Positions 1-6,654 of a DNA stretch of 13,572 nt are shown piece by piece. The stretch lies in NCBI GenBank assembly GCA_032250675.1, contig JAVVEY010000077.1, forward strand, positions 1 through 13,572. The letters are read 5' to 3'. The translations under genes and the position numbers were made by a program. Numbering within the stretch: the first letter of the stretch is position 1; every line of letters begins with the position of its first letter. Below the pieces are notes generated by a model, which did no database searches, was not told where the DNA came from, and worked only from the letters and a program-made list of their open reading frames with translations. This DNA comes from Gaopeijia sp032250675 (GTDB taxonomy: Bacteria > Gemmatimonadota > Gemmatimonadetes > Longimicrobiales > Gaopeijiaceae).

Positions 1-551
1 GTGTCCTCCCCCCCCGCGGGAAGCACCTCGATCCGGCCGACCATGAAGTGGTGGCCGACCCCGCAGAACTCGTTGCAGACGATGCGGAATTCACCCGCTT
101 CTGTGGGGGTGACCTTGAGGGCGTAGTCGTAGCCCGGAACCACCTGGAAGTTGACGTTGAAGGGGTAGAGGTTGAAGCCGTGATTCACGTCGACGCTCGA
201 GAGGTGGAGGGTGTACTCCGAGCCCTGCCGGAGTCGGAGGATCGGTCGCCACTGCCACATCATCCCGAGGAGATAGACGTCGCTCCCCGGCGGGGGCTCG
301 ACGATCGGGATCCCGGCCTCCTCCCCCACCTGGTATGCGGCGATGAACTCGTTGGTGCGCTCGCGGTAGTCGGCGGGTTCCACGCGGTGGCGGATCCCGG
401 TCGGGTTCTGACCGCCCCGGAGGTGCCAGAGGGGCATCATCGCGAAGAGGATCATGCACCAGACGAAGGCGACGGCGATCCACACCTTCTCGGCGCGGTG
501 CGCGGGCTTCCACCAGACTCCCTTCACCGATGCGATTCCGCTCTCGTACAT
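1..551 (-). CDS. CuA-containing subunit II of a B-type heme-copper oxidase or CuA-type NO reductase (3' end off the window)
   Basis: This periplasm-facing subunit would take electrons from a cytochrome c or cupredoxin through a binuclear CuA centre and pass them to the catalytic subunit. Reading from the ATG at 551, about 183 residues are visible. A single N-terminal membrane helix spans about residues 23-43 and a cupredoxin fold follows. The CuA ligands are all present: His124 (in VNHGF), Cys159, Glu161, Cys163, His167 and Met170 (C-N-E-F-C-G-V-G-H-H-F-M). The aromatic WQW patch is at 99-101. A GGAG ribosome site sits 6 bases before the start. The single helix and short length fit the ba3/B-family type rather than the two-helix aa3 type. 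It follows the small subunit at 565-780 with a 13-base gap, so the two are co-transcribed and subunit I should follow to the left of position 1. Nearby NO-related genes make a CuA-type NO reductase a real alternative to an O2 reductase; this window cannot separate them. Confidence 0.9.
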   Translation of the reverse strand, partial: MYESGIASVKGVWWKPAHRAEKVWIAVAFVWCMILFAMMPLWHLRGGQNPTGIRHRVEPADYRERTNEFIAAYQVGEEAGIPIVEPPPGSDVYLLGMMWQWRPILRLRQGSEYTLHLSSVDVNHGFNLYPFNVNFQVVPGYDYALKVTPTEAGEFRIVCNEFCGVGHHFMVGRIEVLPAGGED

Positions 552-564
552 CAGATTCTCCAGA

Positions 565-780
565 TCAGGGAAGGGGAGCCGGCGGGAGGGAGGTGATCTC
601 CCAGAGCCCCCAGCCGGTAAAGAAGACGACCATGATCAGGATCCCCAGAAAGAGGAGGAAGAAGGGCCGGTCACAGAAGCGCTGGCCCCAGGGGATCTCC
701 TCGGGCTCGGGTGGATCCGGGAAGCCGGAGGGGGAAGACGACGCGCGTGCATCGTCGTCGGCAAAGGGTTCATCTGCCAT
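565..780 (-). CDS. Small single-helix subunit (cytochrome c oxidase subunit IIa-like)
   Basis: A 71-residue protein: an acidic and proline-rich cytoplasmic N-terminus (about 1-38), then one hydrophobic helix at about residues 40-62 (FFLLFLGILIMVVFFTGW) and a short tail. This is the shape of subunit IIa of B-type (ba3) heme-copper oxidases, which packs where the first helix of a two-helix subunit II would be. The position immediately before a one-helix CuA subunit II supports the assignment. A GGAG ribosome site lies 7 bases before the ATG at 780. The N-terminal extension is longer than in the Thermus homologue as I remember it. The similarity is mainly architectural, so the family call is moderate while the gene itself is convincing. 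Confidence 0.75.
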   Translation of the reverse strand: MADEPFADDDARASSSPSGFPDPPEPEEIPWGQRFCDRPFFLLFLGILIMVVFFTGWGLWEITSLPPAPLP

Positions 781-931
781 CGAAGATCTCCGATCACGGG
801 CAAAGCGGGCGGCGCCGGAATCGGCCCCTGCCCTTGTGGTCGATACGCATCATGCGTTACGTGATTGTCATTAGCAAGTCCTGGATAATCTCACCTCCCG
901 AGCCTCGCGTGCGTCCCGCGCTCCGACCTTC
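781..931. promoter_or_regulatory. Divergent control region between the oxidase genes and the cytochrome b fusion gene
   Basis: These 151 bases separate two divergent transcription units, so they must hold at least one promoter in each direction. A perfect 13-base palindrome, ACGCATCATGCGT, lies at 845-857. Downstream, TTGTCA at 865-870 and GATAAT at 884-889 look like promoter elements on the plus strand, but they are only 13 bases apart, so they are unlikely to be a -35/-10 pair with each other. GATAAT alone is a reasonable -10 for the gene at 932. The gene at 932 has no clear Shine-Dalgarno sequence. Confidence 0.45.
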
Positions 932-2521
932 ATGACTTCGACCCCCTCCGACCCCACGAGCCTGCCCCTCCGCTGGCTCGGTCGCGTCGACGCCTTCTTC
1001 GACCGCCTCTACACCTCCCGCCTCAACCCCCTCTACCAGAGCGGGCCTCTGGCGGTCGCGCTCTTCCTCGTCCTCGTCGTGACCGGGGTCTACCTCCTCC
1101 TCTTCTACCGGATCGGGGCGCCGTGGGACTCGGTGGCCCGCATCGACGGACAGCTCTGGGGGGGCCGCTGGGTGCGCTCGCTGCACCGCTTCGCCTCCGA
1201 CGCGATGGTGGTGGCGGTGGCGGTGCACGCCGTGCGGATGTACCTGCGACGGCGCAGCTGGGGCGCGCGGACGCTGGCGTGGGTGTCGGGGGTCGTGCTC
1301 ACGAGCATCGTCCTCGTGATCGGATGGACCGGGTTCGTGATGGTCTGGGACACACAGGGTCAGCTCCTGGCCGAGGAAGGCGCGCGGCTCCTCGGCGCGC
1401 TTCCGATCTTCTCCGAGCCGGTCGCGCGCACCTTCCTGGGCGAGCGTCCGATGCCGGGCGCCTTCTTCTTCCTGAACTACTTCCTGCACATCGCGATGCC
1501 GCTGGGGATCTGCCTCGTGCTCTACGTGCACGTCTCGCGCGTGGCGCGGCCCACGCTCCTCCCTCCGCGCGCGCTGGGGTGGGGGGTCACGGGATTCCTC
1601 TTCGCCCTCGCCCTCCTCTGGCCGGCGCCCCTCGCGCCCCCCGCCGACCCGGGTGTGCTCATCGAGCGCGCCCCGCTCGACCTCTTCTACGGCTTCTGGC
1701 TCCCGGTCACCACGACGATGCCGGCGTGGGCGGTCTGGGTCGTGGGGAGCGCGATCGTGGCCTTCGTCGCTCTGGCGCCCCTCTGGACGCGGCCCGCGGT
1801 CGCGGAACGCGCGCCGCCGAGCGTCGTCGATCATCGTTTCTGCACCGGGTGCGAGCAGTGCCATGTCGACTGCCCCTACGAGGCGATCTCGATGGTCGGG
1901 CGCGACGACGATCGGCCCACCCTCGTCGCCCGCGTCGATCCGGCGCTCTGCGTGAGCTGCGGCATCTGCGCCGGTTCGTGCGCACCGATGGGGGTAGGCC
2001 CTCCCGGACGCACCGGACGGGACCAGCTCCCACGCGTGCAGCGCCTCCTCGATGAGGTACGCCCCTCGGGAGAGGAGGTCGTGGTGATCGCGTGCGCGCA
2101 CGGCGCGGGAGGGATGGCCGCCGAGCGGCACGTCGACGGCGCCCCCGTCCACCCGGTGGAGTGCGCGGGGAACCTCCACTCCTCGGCCGTCGAGTACCTC
2201 GTCCGGGGGGGCTTCGGGGGCGTGCTCGTCGTCGCCTGTCCCGGACGTGACTGCTGGAACCGGGAGGGCCCGCGCTGGACGCGCGAGCGGCTCTTCGAGG
2301 GCCGCGAAGCCGAGTTGCAGGAGCGGGTCGATCGCCGCCGCGTCCGCATGATCGAGGCCGGCCTCGGAGATCGACGCATCGTCCTCGAGGCGCTCGCCGA
2401 ATTCCGCGCCTCCGTCGCGGCGTCCGGCGCGCACGGGGCGGAGGACGAGATCGAGATCGACACCGACTGCGAGTTCCCCGTGACGGCGCTCGCCGCCCCC
2501 GCGCCGGGGGACGCGTCGTGA
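932..2521 (+). CDS. Membrane electron-transfer fusion: cytochrome b + two [4Fe-4S] + FlpD/MvhD-like domain
   Basis: A 529-residue fusion. Residues about 20-230 resemble the N-terminal four-helix half of the cytochrome b of bc1/b6f complexes, with two bis-histidine pairs at H85/H99 and H186/H200 (both H-x13-H, on helices B and D), enough for two b hemes. A further helix follows at about 265-285. Two ferredoxin motifs are C304-x2-C307-x2-C310-x3-C314-P and C340-x2-C343-x2-C346-x3-C350. Residues about 382-478 match the hydrogenase iron-sulfur subunit family (MvhD/FlpD): C388, C411, C436 and C441 in the IACAHG, VECAGN and VVACPGRDC contexts, expected to bind [2Fe-2S]. The likely role is electron exchange between the quinone pool and cytoplasmic Fe-S carriers; the direction is unknown. 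It diverges from the CuA oxidase genes. No FAD-binding or hydrogenase subunit is visible nearby. The domain reading is firm; the function is inferred. Confidence 0.88.
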   Translation: MTSTPSDPTSLPLRWLGRVDAFFDRLYTSRLNPLYQSGPLAVALFLVLVVTGVYLLLFYRIGAPWDSVARIDGQLWGGRWVRSLHRFASDAMVVAVAVHAVRMYLRRRSWGARTLAWVSGVVLTSIVLVIGWTGFVMVWDTQGQLLAEEGARLLGALPIFSEPVARTFLGERPMPGAFFFLNYFLHIAMPLGICLVLYVHVSRVARPTLLPPRALGWGVTGFLFALALLWPAPLAPPADPGVLIERAPLDLFYGFWLPVTTTMPAWAVWVVGSAIVAFVALAPLWTRPAVAERAPPSVVDHRFCTGCEQCHVDCPYEAISMVGRDDDRPTLVARVDPALCVSCGICAGSCAPMGVGPPGRTGRDQLPRVQRLLDEVRPSGEEVVVIACAHGAGGMAAERHVDGAPVHPVECAGNLHSSAVEYLVRGGFGGVLVVACPGRDCWNREGPRWTRERLFEGREAELQERVDRRRVRMIEAGLGDRRIVLEALAEFRASVAASGAHGAEDEIEIDTDCEFPVTALAAPAPGDAS

Positions 2522-3138
2522 AGGCGGACCGTCTGCTCGGGGCCGCGACCCGGGTCGTCGTCGGAGCCGCGCTCGTGGTCCTGATCGGGGGCCTCTCGCG
2601 CGTGCCCTTCGGAGGCGTGGACGAGGGCGCGGCGGCGCTGCGGCTGACGTGGCGGCTCCGCGGCGAGGAGGCGGCCCCGTGCCGCACGCCCACCGAGGCC
2701 GAGTTGGCGGATCTGCCGGTCCACATGCGCAACCCCGACGCCTGCATCGGCGATCTGCCCCCCTTCGCGCTCCGCGTCACGGTCGACGGAGAGGTGCGTG
2801 TCGAGCGGATCGTGAGGCCGTCGGGCGCGCGCGGCGACCGTCCGCTCTTCGTCTACGAAGAGCTCCCCCTCCCGCCCGGTCGCCACGCCCTGGAGGTTCG
2901 CTTCGGTGCGGTGGAGGCGGAGAGTGCGNNNNNNNNNNNNNNNNNNNNNNNNNNNNNNNNNNNNNNNNNNNNNNNNNNNNNNNNNNNNNNNNNNNNNNNN
3001 NNNNNNNNNNNNNNNNNNNNNNNNNNNNCCACCCGCACCCTCGCGCTCGACACGACGATCGTGCTCGACCCGGGGCGCGTGCTCCTCGTCACGCGGGGGG
3101 AGGAGGGGGCCCTCGAGGTGCGCGCGCCGGTCCGGTAA
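2518..3138 (+). CDS. Membrane-anchored extracytoplasmic protein of unknown function (interrupted by assembly gap)
   Basis: It starts with GTG at 2518 inside a GTGA overlap with the stop of the cytochrome b fusion, so the two are translationally coupled. Residues about 8-26 form one membrane helix or uncleaved signal anchor. The rest is a polar, strand-rich domain with two cysteines at 55 and 76. The run of N at 2929-3028 removes sequence after residue 137. Beyond the gap the frame continues with another strand-rich segment (LALDTTIVLDPGRVLLVTR) to a TAA at 3136-3138, which looks like the same kind of protein. Because the gap is a placeholder of exactly 100, the true length and even the continuity of one gene are unproven. 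I do not recognise the family. Its place suggests a partner or accessory of the cytochrome b fusion. Confidence 0.65.
   Translation: MKADRLLGAATRVVVGAALVVLIGGLSRVPFGGVDEGAAALRLTWRLRGEEAAPCRTPTEAELADLPVHMRNPDACIGDLPPFALRVTVDGEVRVERIVRPSGARGDRPLFVYEELPLPPGRHALEVRFGAVEAESAXXXXXXXXXXXXXXXXXXXXXXXXXXXXXXXXXXTRTLALDTTIVLDPGRVLLVTRGEEGALEVRAPVR
2929..3028. other. Assembly gap, 100 N
   Basis: Exactly 100 undetermined bases, the conventional filler for a gap of unknown size. It falls inside the gene at 2518-3138. Any protein length or frame statement across it is therefore provisional, and the neighbourhood of blocks left and right of it relies on the scaffolding being right. Confidence 0.98.
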
Positions 3139-3188
3139 CCGCGCGCGGGCGGTCGGGTGGTCGCCGGGCGATGCGGGTGTCGGCGGTC

Positions 3189-3217
3189 CGGTCGGGTACG
3201 CCCGGCGTGCCCGGTCG
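3189..3217. terminator. Hairpin between convergent genes, possible bidirectional terminator
   Basis: Arms CGGGTACGCC (3193-3202) and GGCGTGCCCG (3204-3213) are complementary apart from one G-U wobble, and the stem can extend outward to 3189/3217 with two more wobbles and two G-C pairs. With a realistic loop the stem keeps about 8 strong pairs. It lies in the 94-base space between two convergent stops (3138 and 3233), where termination is needed in both directions. There is no T-rich tail, so this is not a classic intrinsic terminator. Confidence 0.4.
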
Positions 3218-3232
3218 AGCGTGCCCCGTCAG

Positions 3233-4225
3233 TCAGGCGTGAATCGCCCGCCCGGTGCCCGCGTCGCGCCGCGTCGCCACGAGGAGCCACGCCCCGATCA
3301 CCCCGAGGAGGACGGCGCGCGCGGCGACGATCGGTCCTGCCGACCCGGGGAGCGGCGCGGCACCCGCGAGCTCCGAGATCCCGCCGGCCATCACGGGTAC
3401 GGCGAACCAGTAGTAGAGCCCGCCCGCGAGCGCCGCGGTCCACCGGACGACCCCGCGCGTACCGACCCCGCTCACCCGCTGCGCGACCGCGACGAGCGCG
3501 GCGGACGCCACCGCGAAGCCGAGCACCCACGGGTGCACGAGGTACGCCGCGAGGGTCTCCGGGACGGTATAGTAGCCGAGCACGAAGCCGGGGAAGGCGG
3601 CGGCGAACGCCCCCATCGGCGTCGCGAGCACCCTCTCGCGCGCGCCTCCGACTTCCCGCTCGGGGGTCGTGAGACGCTCGAGCGTGCGCCCGGGGCCGAG
3701 GTCGTGGCACGCCTGGATGCACGCGGTGCACGTCGAGCAGTGTGCGTGCGGCGCCTCGATCCACGCGCTCTGACCGTAGAGGCGCTCCACCGGAAGCACG
3801 GGGCAGAAGGTGGCGCACCACCCCGACTTGCCGGGCATCGCGAAGGCGCCCCCCGCCGCCACCGCGAGCACGCCGAGGGTGAGCGCCGCCAGGGCGGGGC
3901 CCGACTCGTTGAAGACGACGTGACGCAGCGGGACGATCACGGCGAGGAGCCCGATCGCGATCACCGGAGCGCGTCGTTGCGCCTCCGGCGAGAGCCGGCC
4001 GTTCGACCCCATCCGTCCCACCAAGGGGAGCTGGCTCACGACCGACACCGGGCAGAGGTTTCGCCACACACCCGGCGCGAGGAGGAGGAGGAGGGGGACG
4101 ACGGGGATGAGGAGATCCCAGACGATCGTCAGAGCGGGAGCGGGGGCGACGACGAGGAGGCCGACGAGCGCCACCGCGACGAGGACGGAGACCGCCTGCG
4201 CGGCGGTCCAGAGCGATCGGGTCAT
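3233..4225 (-). CDS. Polytopic membrane iron-sulfur protein (NapH/NosR-C-terminal-like cysteine pattern)
   Basis: A 330-residue membrane protein whose ATG at 4225 overlaps the stop of the upstream gene as ATGA. Hydrophobic helices lie at about 10-28, 33-50, 88-104 and 110-128, with more in the C-terminal half. Seven cysteines are seen: C58 (NLCPVS), C137 and C141 (CATFCP), then C163-x2-C166-x2-C169-x3-C173 for one [4Fe-4S] cluster. The C-P and CxxxCP turns placed at helix ends recall the membrane Fe-S proteins NapH, CcoG and the C-terminal part of NosR, which relay electrons from quinol. Here only one complete four-cysteine motif is present, and whether C58/C137/C141 form a second site is unclear. 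It is last in a four-gene minus-strand operon with a flavoprotein directly upstream, a plausible redox partner. Family membership beyond 'membrane 4Fe-4S protein' is uncertain. Confidence 0.8.
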   Translation of the reverse strand: MTRSLWTAAQAVSVLVAVALVGLLVVAPAPALTIVWDLLIPVVPLLLLLAPGVWRNLCPVSVVSQLPLVGRMGSNGRLSPEAQRRAPVIAIGLLAVIVPLRHVVFNESGPALAALTLGVLAVAAGGAFAMPGKSGWCATFCPVLPVERLYGQSAWIEAPHAHCSTCTACIQACHDLGPGRTLERLTTPEREVGGARERVLATPMGAFAAAFPGFVLGYYTVPETLAAYLVHPWVLGFAVASAALVAVAQRVSGVGTRGVVRWTAALAGGLYYWFAVPVMAGGISELAGAAPLPGSAGPIVAARAVLLGVIGAWLLVATRRDAGTGRAIHA

Positions 4226-5691
4226 TCTGCTTTCTTCTCCTCCTGGAGGGATTCGGAGACGAGGTATCGCATGACGTCGGCGGCGGAGTACGAGGTGCGC
4301 CCCGAGAGGAAGGCGCCGAGGGCCACGAGATCGTCGCCCGCTGTCACGATCGGGGGCTCCGCCTTCCCCTCGCCCCGCGCCTGGCCGAGCCCGACGGTGG
4401 CCAGGAGCCCGTTGCAGACACACTTGCGCCCTTCGGTCTCCTCGCGGGCGCCCCCCTTCTTCACCCACGTCTCGACGGGTTCGGCGGGGCAGCGGAACCC
4501 GATGCGTCCGTCGGGGCGCCGGTACGCGGTGCGGAGGTATCCGAGATCGCAGATCCGCTCACGATCGGCGTGGACCTCGCCGTCGGAGAGCGTCCCCTCG
4601 ACCTCGACGACCTTGAAGGGGAATCCGGTGGGGGAGGCTGCCGAATCGGTGAAGACGTGCACGTGCTCCTCGCGGACATCCTCCAGCACCGAGCGCCGGA
4701 TGTCGTCGTCGATCCCCGACTCCTCGCAGAAGGCGAAGAGGGTCCCCACCTGCACCCCGGCCGCGCCCGCCGCCTGCGCCTCGCGCAGCCCCTCGGGGGA
4801 TCCCGCGCCCCCCGCCACCCAGAAGGGCCGATCGAGTCCCCGGATGCGCTCGAGGTCGGCGTAGTCGCGCGGGCCGTAGAGCGGCTCGCCCGACGCCGTC
4901 CTGCTCGAGCGGTCGCGCGGGGGGGCGTTGTGGCCGCCCGCGCTCGGCGCCTCGACCACGAATCCGTCCACATGCCCACTCGCCTTCCGCCCGAGGATCG
5001 TCGCGAGCGAGTCGGTCGAGACGATCGCCAGGAAGGCCGGCCGGCGGAGTCCCTCGACGGGGTCGGCGAAGTGGGCGCGGGGATCGAAGCTCAACTCCGC
5101 GCTCTCCCCCTCGCCGTCACCCTCCACCACGAGCCGGTGGGTCGCGCGCTCGTGCGCGGCGAGGCGATCGAGCGCTCCCGGGATCTCGCGCGGGATCCCG
5201 GCCCCCATGAGGACCGCGTCGACCCCCGCCAGCATCGCGCCGTAGAGCGAGGCGAGGTTCGGGATCTGGATCTTCGTCATGAGGTTGATCCCGATCGGCC
5301 CGTCGTGCCCCTCACGCGCGAGGAAGACCTCGACGAAGTTCGCCAGCATGATCAGTCGCTCGCGCCCCATCGACACCACGCGGCGATAGAGGGGGAGGAT
5401 CTCGAAGGGCTCGTCGGGTGCCTTCCCTTCGGGGCGAAAGAAGCGCTCCAGGACCTCCTCCACCACATCGGGGAGGGGGAAGTGCGCCATCGCGCGTCGC
5501 ACATCCCCGCCGAAATCTCCTTCCTGGAGCCGTCGCACGAGCACCGTGTCGAGCGCGGTACCGGAGACCACGCCGAGTCCACCGGCCATCGAGACCGCGC
5601 GCGCGAGCGGCCAGCTCGACACCGCGACGCCCATCCCTCCCTGGATGACGGAAGGAAGATCGAAGACATCGAATCCATCAGAACCGCTCAC
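4222..5691 (-). CDS. Nitronate monooxygenase / 2-nitropropane dioxygenase family FMN flavoprotein
   Basis: A 489-residue soluble TIM-barrel flavoprotein of the NMO/FabK superfamily (COG2070), which oxidises nitronates or, in relatives, reduces enoyl-ACP. Visible motifs are QGGMG (17-21) in the first strand, ANFVEVFLAREG and INLMTKIQIP (about 117-144), EAPSAGGHNAPP (247-258) near the active site, and the FMN phosphate region AGGAGSPEGL...AAGAAGVQVGTLFAF (293-321). It is longer than classic NMO (about 320-350 residues): there is an inserted segment at about 60-115 and a C-terminal extension with C381, C401 and a C424-x-C426 pair (KCVCN). The GTG at 5691 was chosen because a strong GGGAGG ribosome site lies 6 bases upstream; this start overlaps the preceding gene by 14 bases. 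Its stop overlaps the membrane Fe-S gene. The actual substrate is unknown. Confidence 0.85.
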   Translation of the reverse strand: MSGSDGFDVFDLPSVIQGGMGVAVSSWPLARAVSMAGGLGVVSGTALDTVLVRRLQEGDFGGDVRRAMAHFPLPDVVEEVLERFFRPEGKAPDEPFEILPLYRRVVSMGRERLIMLANFVEVFLAREGHDGPIGINLMTKIQIPNLASLYGAMLAGVDAVLMGAGIPREIPGALDRLAAHERATHRLVVEGDGEGESAELSFDPRAHFADPVEGLRRPAFLAIVSTDSLATILGRKASGHVDGFVVEAPSAGGHNAPPRDRSSRTASGEPLYGPRDYADLERIRGLDRPFWVAGGAGSPEGLREAQAAGAAGVQVGTLFAFCEESGIDDDIRRSVLEDVREEHVHVFTDSAASPTGFPFKVVEVEGTLSDGEVHADRERICDLGYLRTAYRRPDGRIGFRCPAEPVETWVKKGGAREETEGRKCVCNGLLATVGLGQARGEGKAEPPIVTAGDDLVALGAFLSGRTSYSAADVMRYLVSESLQEEKKAE

Positions 5692-6133
5692 CGCGTGCCT
5701 CCCGTATCTGACTGCCCACCGCACGGATGCGGGGCCACATCGTCCAGAAGTAGATCGCGAGTCCCGCGATCTGTCCGAAACCGCCCACGACCACGACCCA
5801 CCCGAGCCCGGGGGCGTCACTCCAGGCCCGACCGACCTCGGCCACGAAGCGGGCGAGGGTGGCGACGAGGAGGATCGAATACGACGCCTGCACCCGTCCC
5901 GGGGAGTATCGCACGTCTCCCTTCGGCGGTCGAGGAAAGAGCCAGAGCGCAACCCCGAGGATGACGAAGATGACGAAGCCGACGAGTACCGCGTGCGCGT
6001 GCGCGGAGGCGAGATAGGGATCGGGCCAGACCCCGAGGAGCTCACGCTGCACCAGCATCCAGCCGCCGAGGAGGAGCCCGCCGAAGAGGAAGGCGATCCC
6101 TGTCTTGATGAAGCGTCGCACGAGTGTGAACAC
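5678..6133 (-). CDS. Four-helix membrane protein resembling a core piece of heme-copper oxidase subunit I / NnrS
   Basis: A 151-residue protein with four predicted helices at about 8-28, 46-66, 84-101 and 110-131. The second helix opens with H45-A-H47 and reads on to WLFPRP. This stretch lines up with the second His-rich helix of the large membrane protein at 7523-8785: H-x-H, G two to five residues later, V-x-x-V-I, GVA and a final proline all coincide. That pattern is also seen in subunit I of cbb3/NOR-type heme-copper enzymes, where the histidines bind heme. The other heme or copper ligands of a catalytic subunit are absent, so it is not an oxidase by itself. It starts with GTG at 6133, 3 bases after the stop of the CopD-like gene, and belongs to the same operon. 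Role unknown; heme binding is inferred. Confidence 0.75.
   Translation of the reverse strand: MFTLVRRFIKTGIAFLFGGLLLGGWMLVQRELLGVWPDPYLASAHAHAVLVGFVIFVILGVALWLFPRPPKGDVRYSPGRVQASYSILLVATLARFVAEVGRAWSDAPGLGWVVVVGGFGQIAGLAIYFWTMWPRIRAVGSQIREARGERF
5698..5703 (-). promoter_or_regulatory. Ribosome binding site fixing the flavoprotein start
   Basis: GGGAGG on the minus strand, 6 bases before the GTG at 5691. It lies inside the 3' end of the upstream gene and decides the GTG start over internal ATGs a few codons further on. Confidence 0.75.
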
Positions 6134-6136
6134 CGC

Positions 6137-6640
6137 TCACCCGCCCCGCGCCAGGCGGACCGCCGCCAGCACGACGATCACGCCCAGCACCCCCGTGACC
6201 CGCGCGAGCCGGACGGCGATCCGTCGCACCCGCGCGCCCTCCGGGCTCTGTGGATCGAGGCGCGTTGCCGCCGGTCCGAAGCCGAAGTCGTGCAGCGCGC
6301 TGACGCCGATCATCGCGGTGACCGCCACGAGCTTCCACGCGAGCGCCACCCCCATCGCGGAGCCCCAGAAGGCGGAGGAGGTCAGGACCTCCACGCGCAG
6401 CAGCCCCCGGAGAGCGAGGATCGCCACACCGGTGATGAGGAGCACCGCGATCAGCCCCCACCCCAGCGCGCGAAAGCGTCGGCCGATCTCGGAGAAGAGG
6501 CGCGCGCGCAGCGCGGGCGGATCGACGCCGCGCAGCGTCGGTGCCCCGACCAGGCCGAGGAAGAAGATCCCACCCAGCCAGACGATCGCTGCCAGGATGT
6601 GGATCGAAACCGCTGCAAGGTAGAAGTGGCGCATCGGCAT
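6137..6640 (-). CDS. CopD-like (copper resistance D domain) four-helix membrane protein
   Basis: A 167-residue protein with helices at about 8-31, 57-77, 95-115 and 143-162. The first helix carries the CopD-family signature H14-I-L-A-A-I-V-W-L-G-G, and helix three ends near K103 and H117 (SALHDFGFGP), matching the conserved His/Lys positions I associate with the CopD/YebZ domain. CopD proteins sit in the inner membrane and are tied to copper import or resistance. Copper supply to the CuA and heme-copper centre encoded at 1-780 would be a sensible job here, but that is inference. First gene of a four-gene minus-strand operon. ATG codons at 6640 and 6634 are both possible; 6640 is taken as the longer. 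Confidence 0.72.
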   Translation of the reverse strand: MPMRHFYLAAVSIHILAAIVWLGGIFFLGLVGAPTLRGVDPPALRARLFSEIGRRFRALGWGLIAVLLITGVAILALRGLLRVEVLTSSAFWGSAMGVALAWKLVAVTAMIGVSALHDFGFGPAATRLDPQSPEGARVRRIAVRLARVTGVLGVIVVLAAVRLARGG

Positions 6641-6654
6641 AGATTAATTATCAT

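Noticed and set aside
1..551. Calling subunit II an aa3-type CoxB or a nitrous oxide reductase CuA domain
   Set aside because: It has a single helix, short length and an adjacent small helix subunit, unlike aa3 CoxB; NosZ would have a long propeller domain before CuA.
865..877. FNR/DNR-like box TTG-N7-CAA upstream of the cytochrome b fusion
   Set aside because: Spacing is one base short of the TTG-N8-CAA of FNR-type sites and the inner positions do not match, so I do not call it.
857..2434. Long minus-strand open frame (525 codons) opposite the cytochrome b fusion
   Set aside because: Composition is Arg/Glu/His/Pro-rich without family motifs; it is the antisense shadow of a strongly motif-supported gene in GC-rich DNA.
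2906..4864. Plus-strand open frame of 652 codons running through the N gap
   Set aside because: Depends on the filler bases for continuity and is antisense to two supported minus-strand genes.
4570..5964. Plus-strand open frame of 464 codons
   Set aside because: Antisense of the nitronate monooxygenase gene; His/Arg/Glu-rich shadow with no motif.
5678..6133. Calling the four-helix protein a degraded oxidase pseudogene
   Set aside because: It has an intact frame, four well-formed helices and tight operon spacing on both sides, which argue for a functional small protein.
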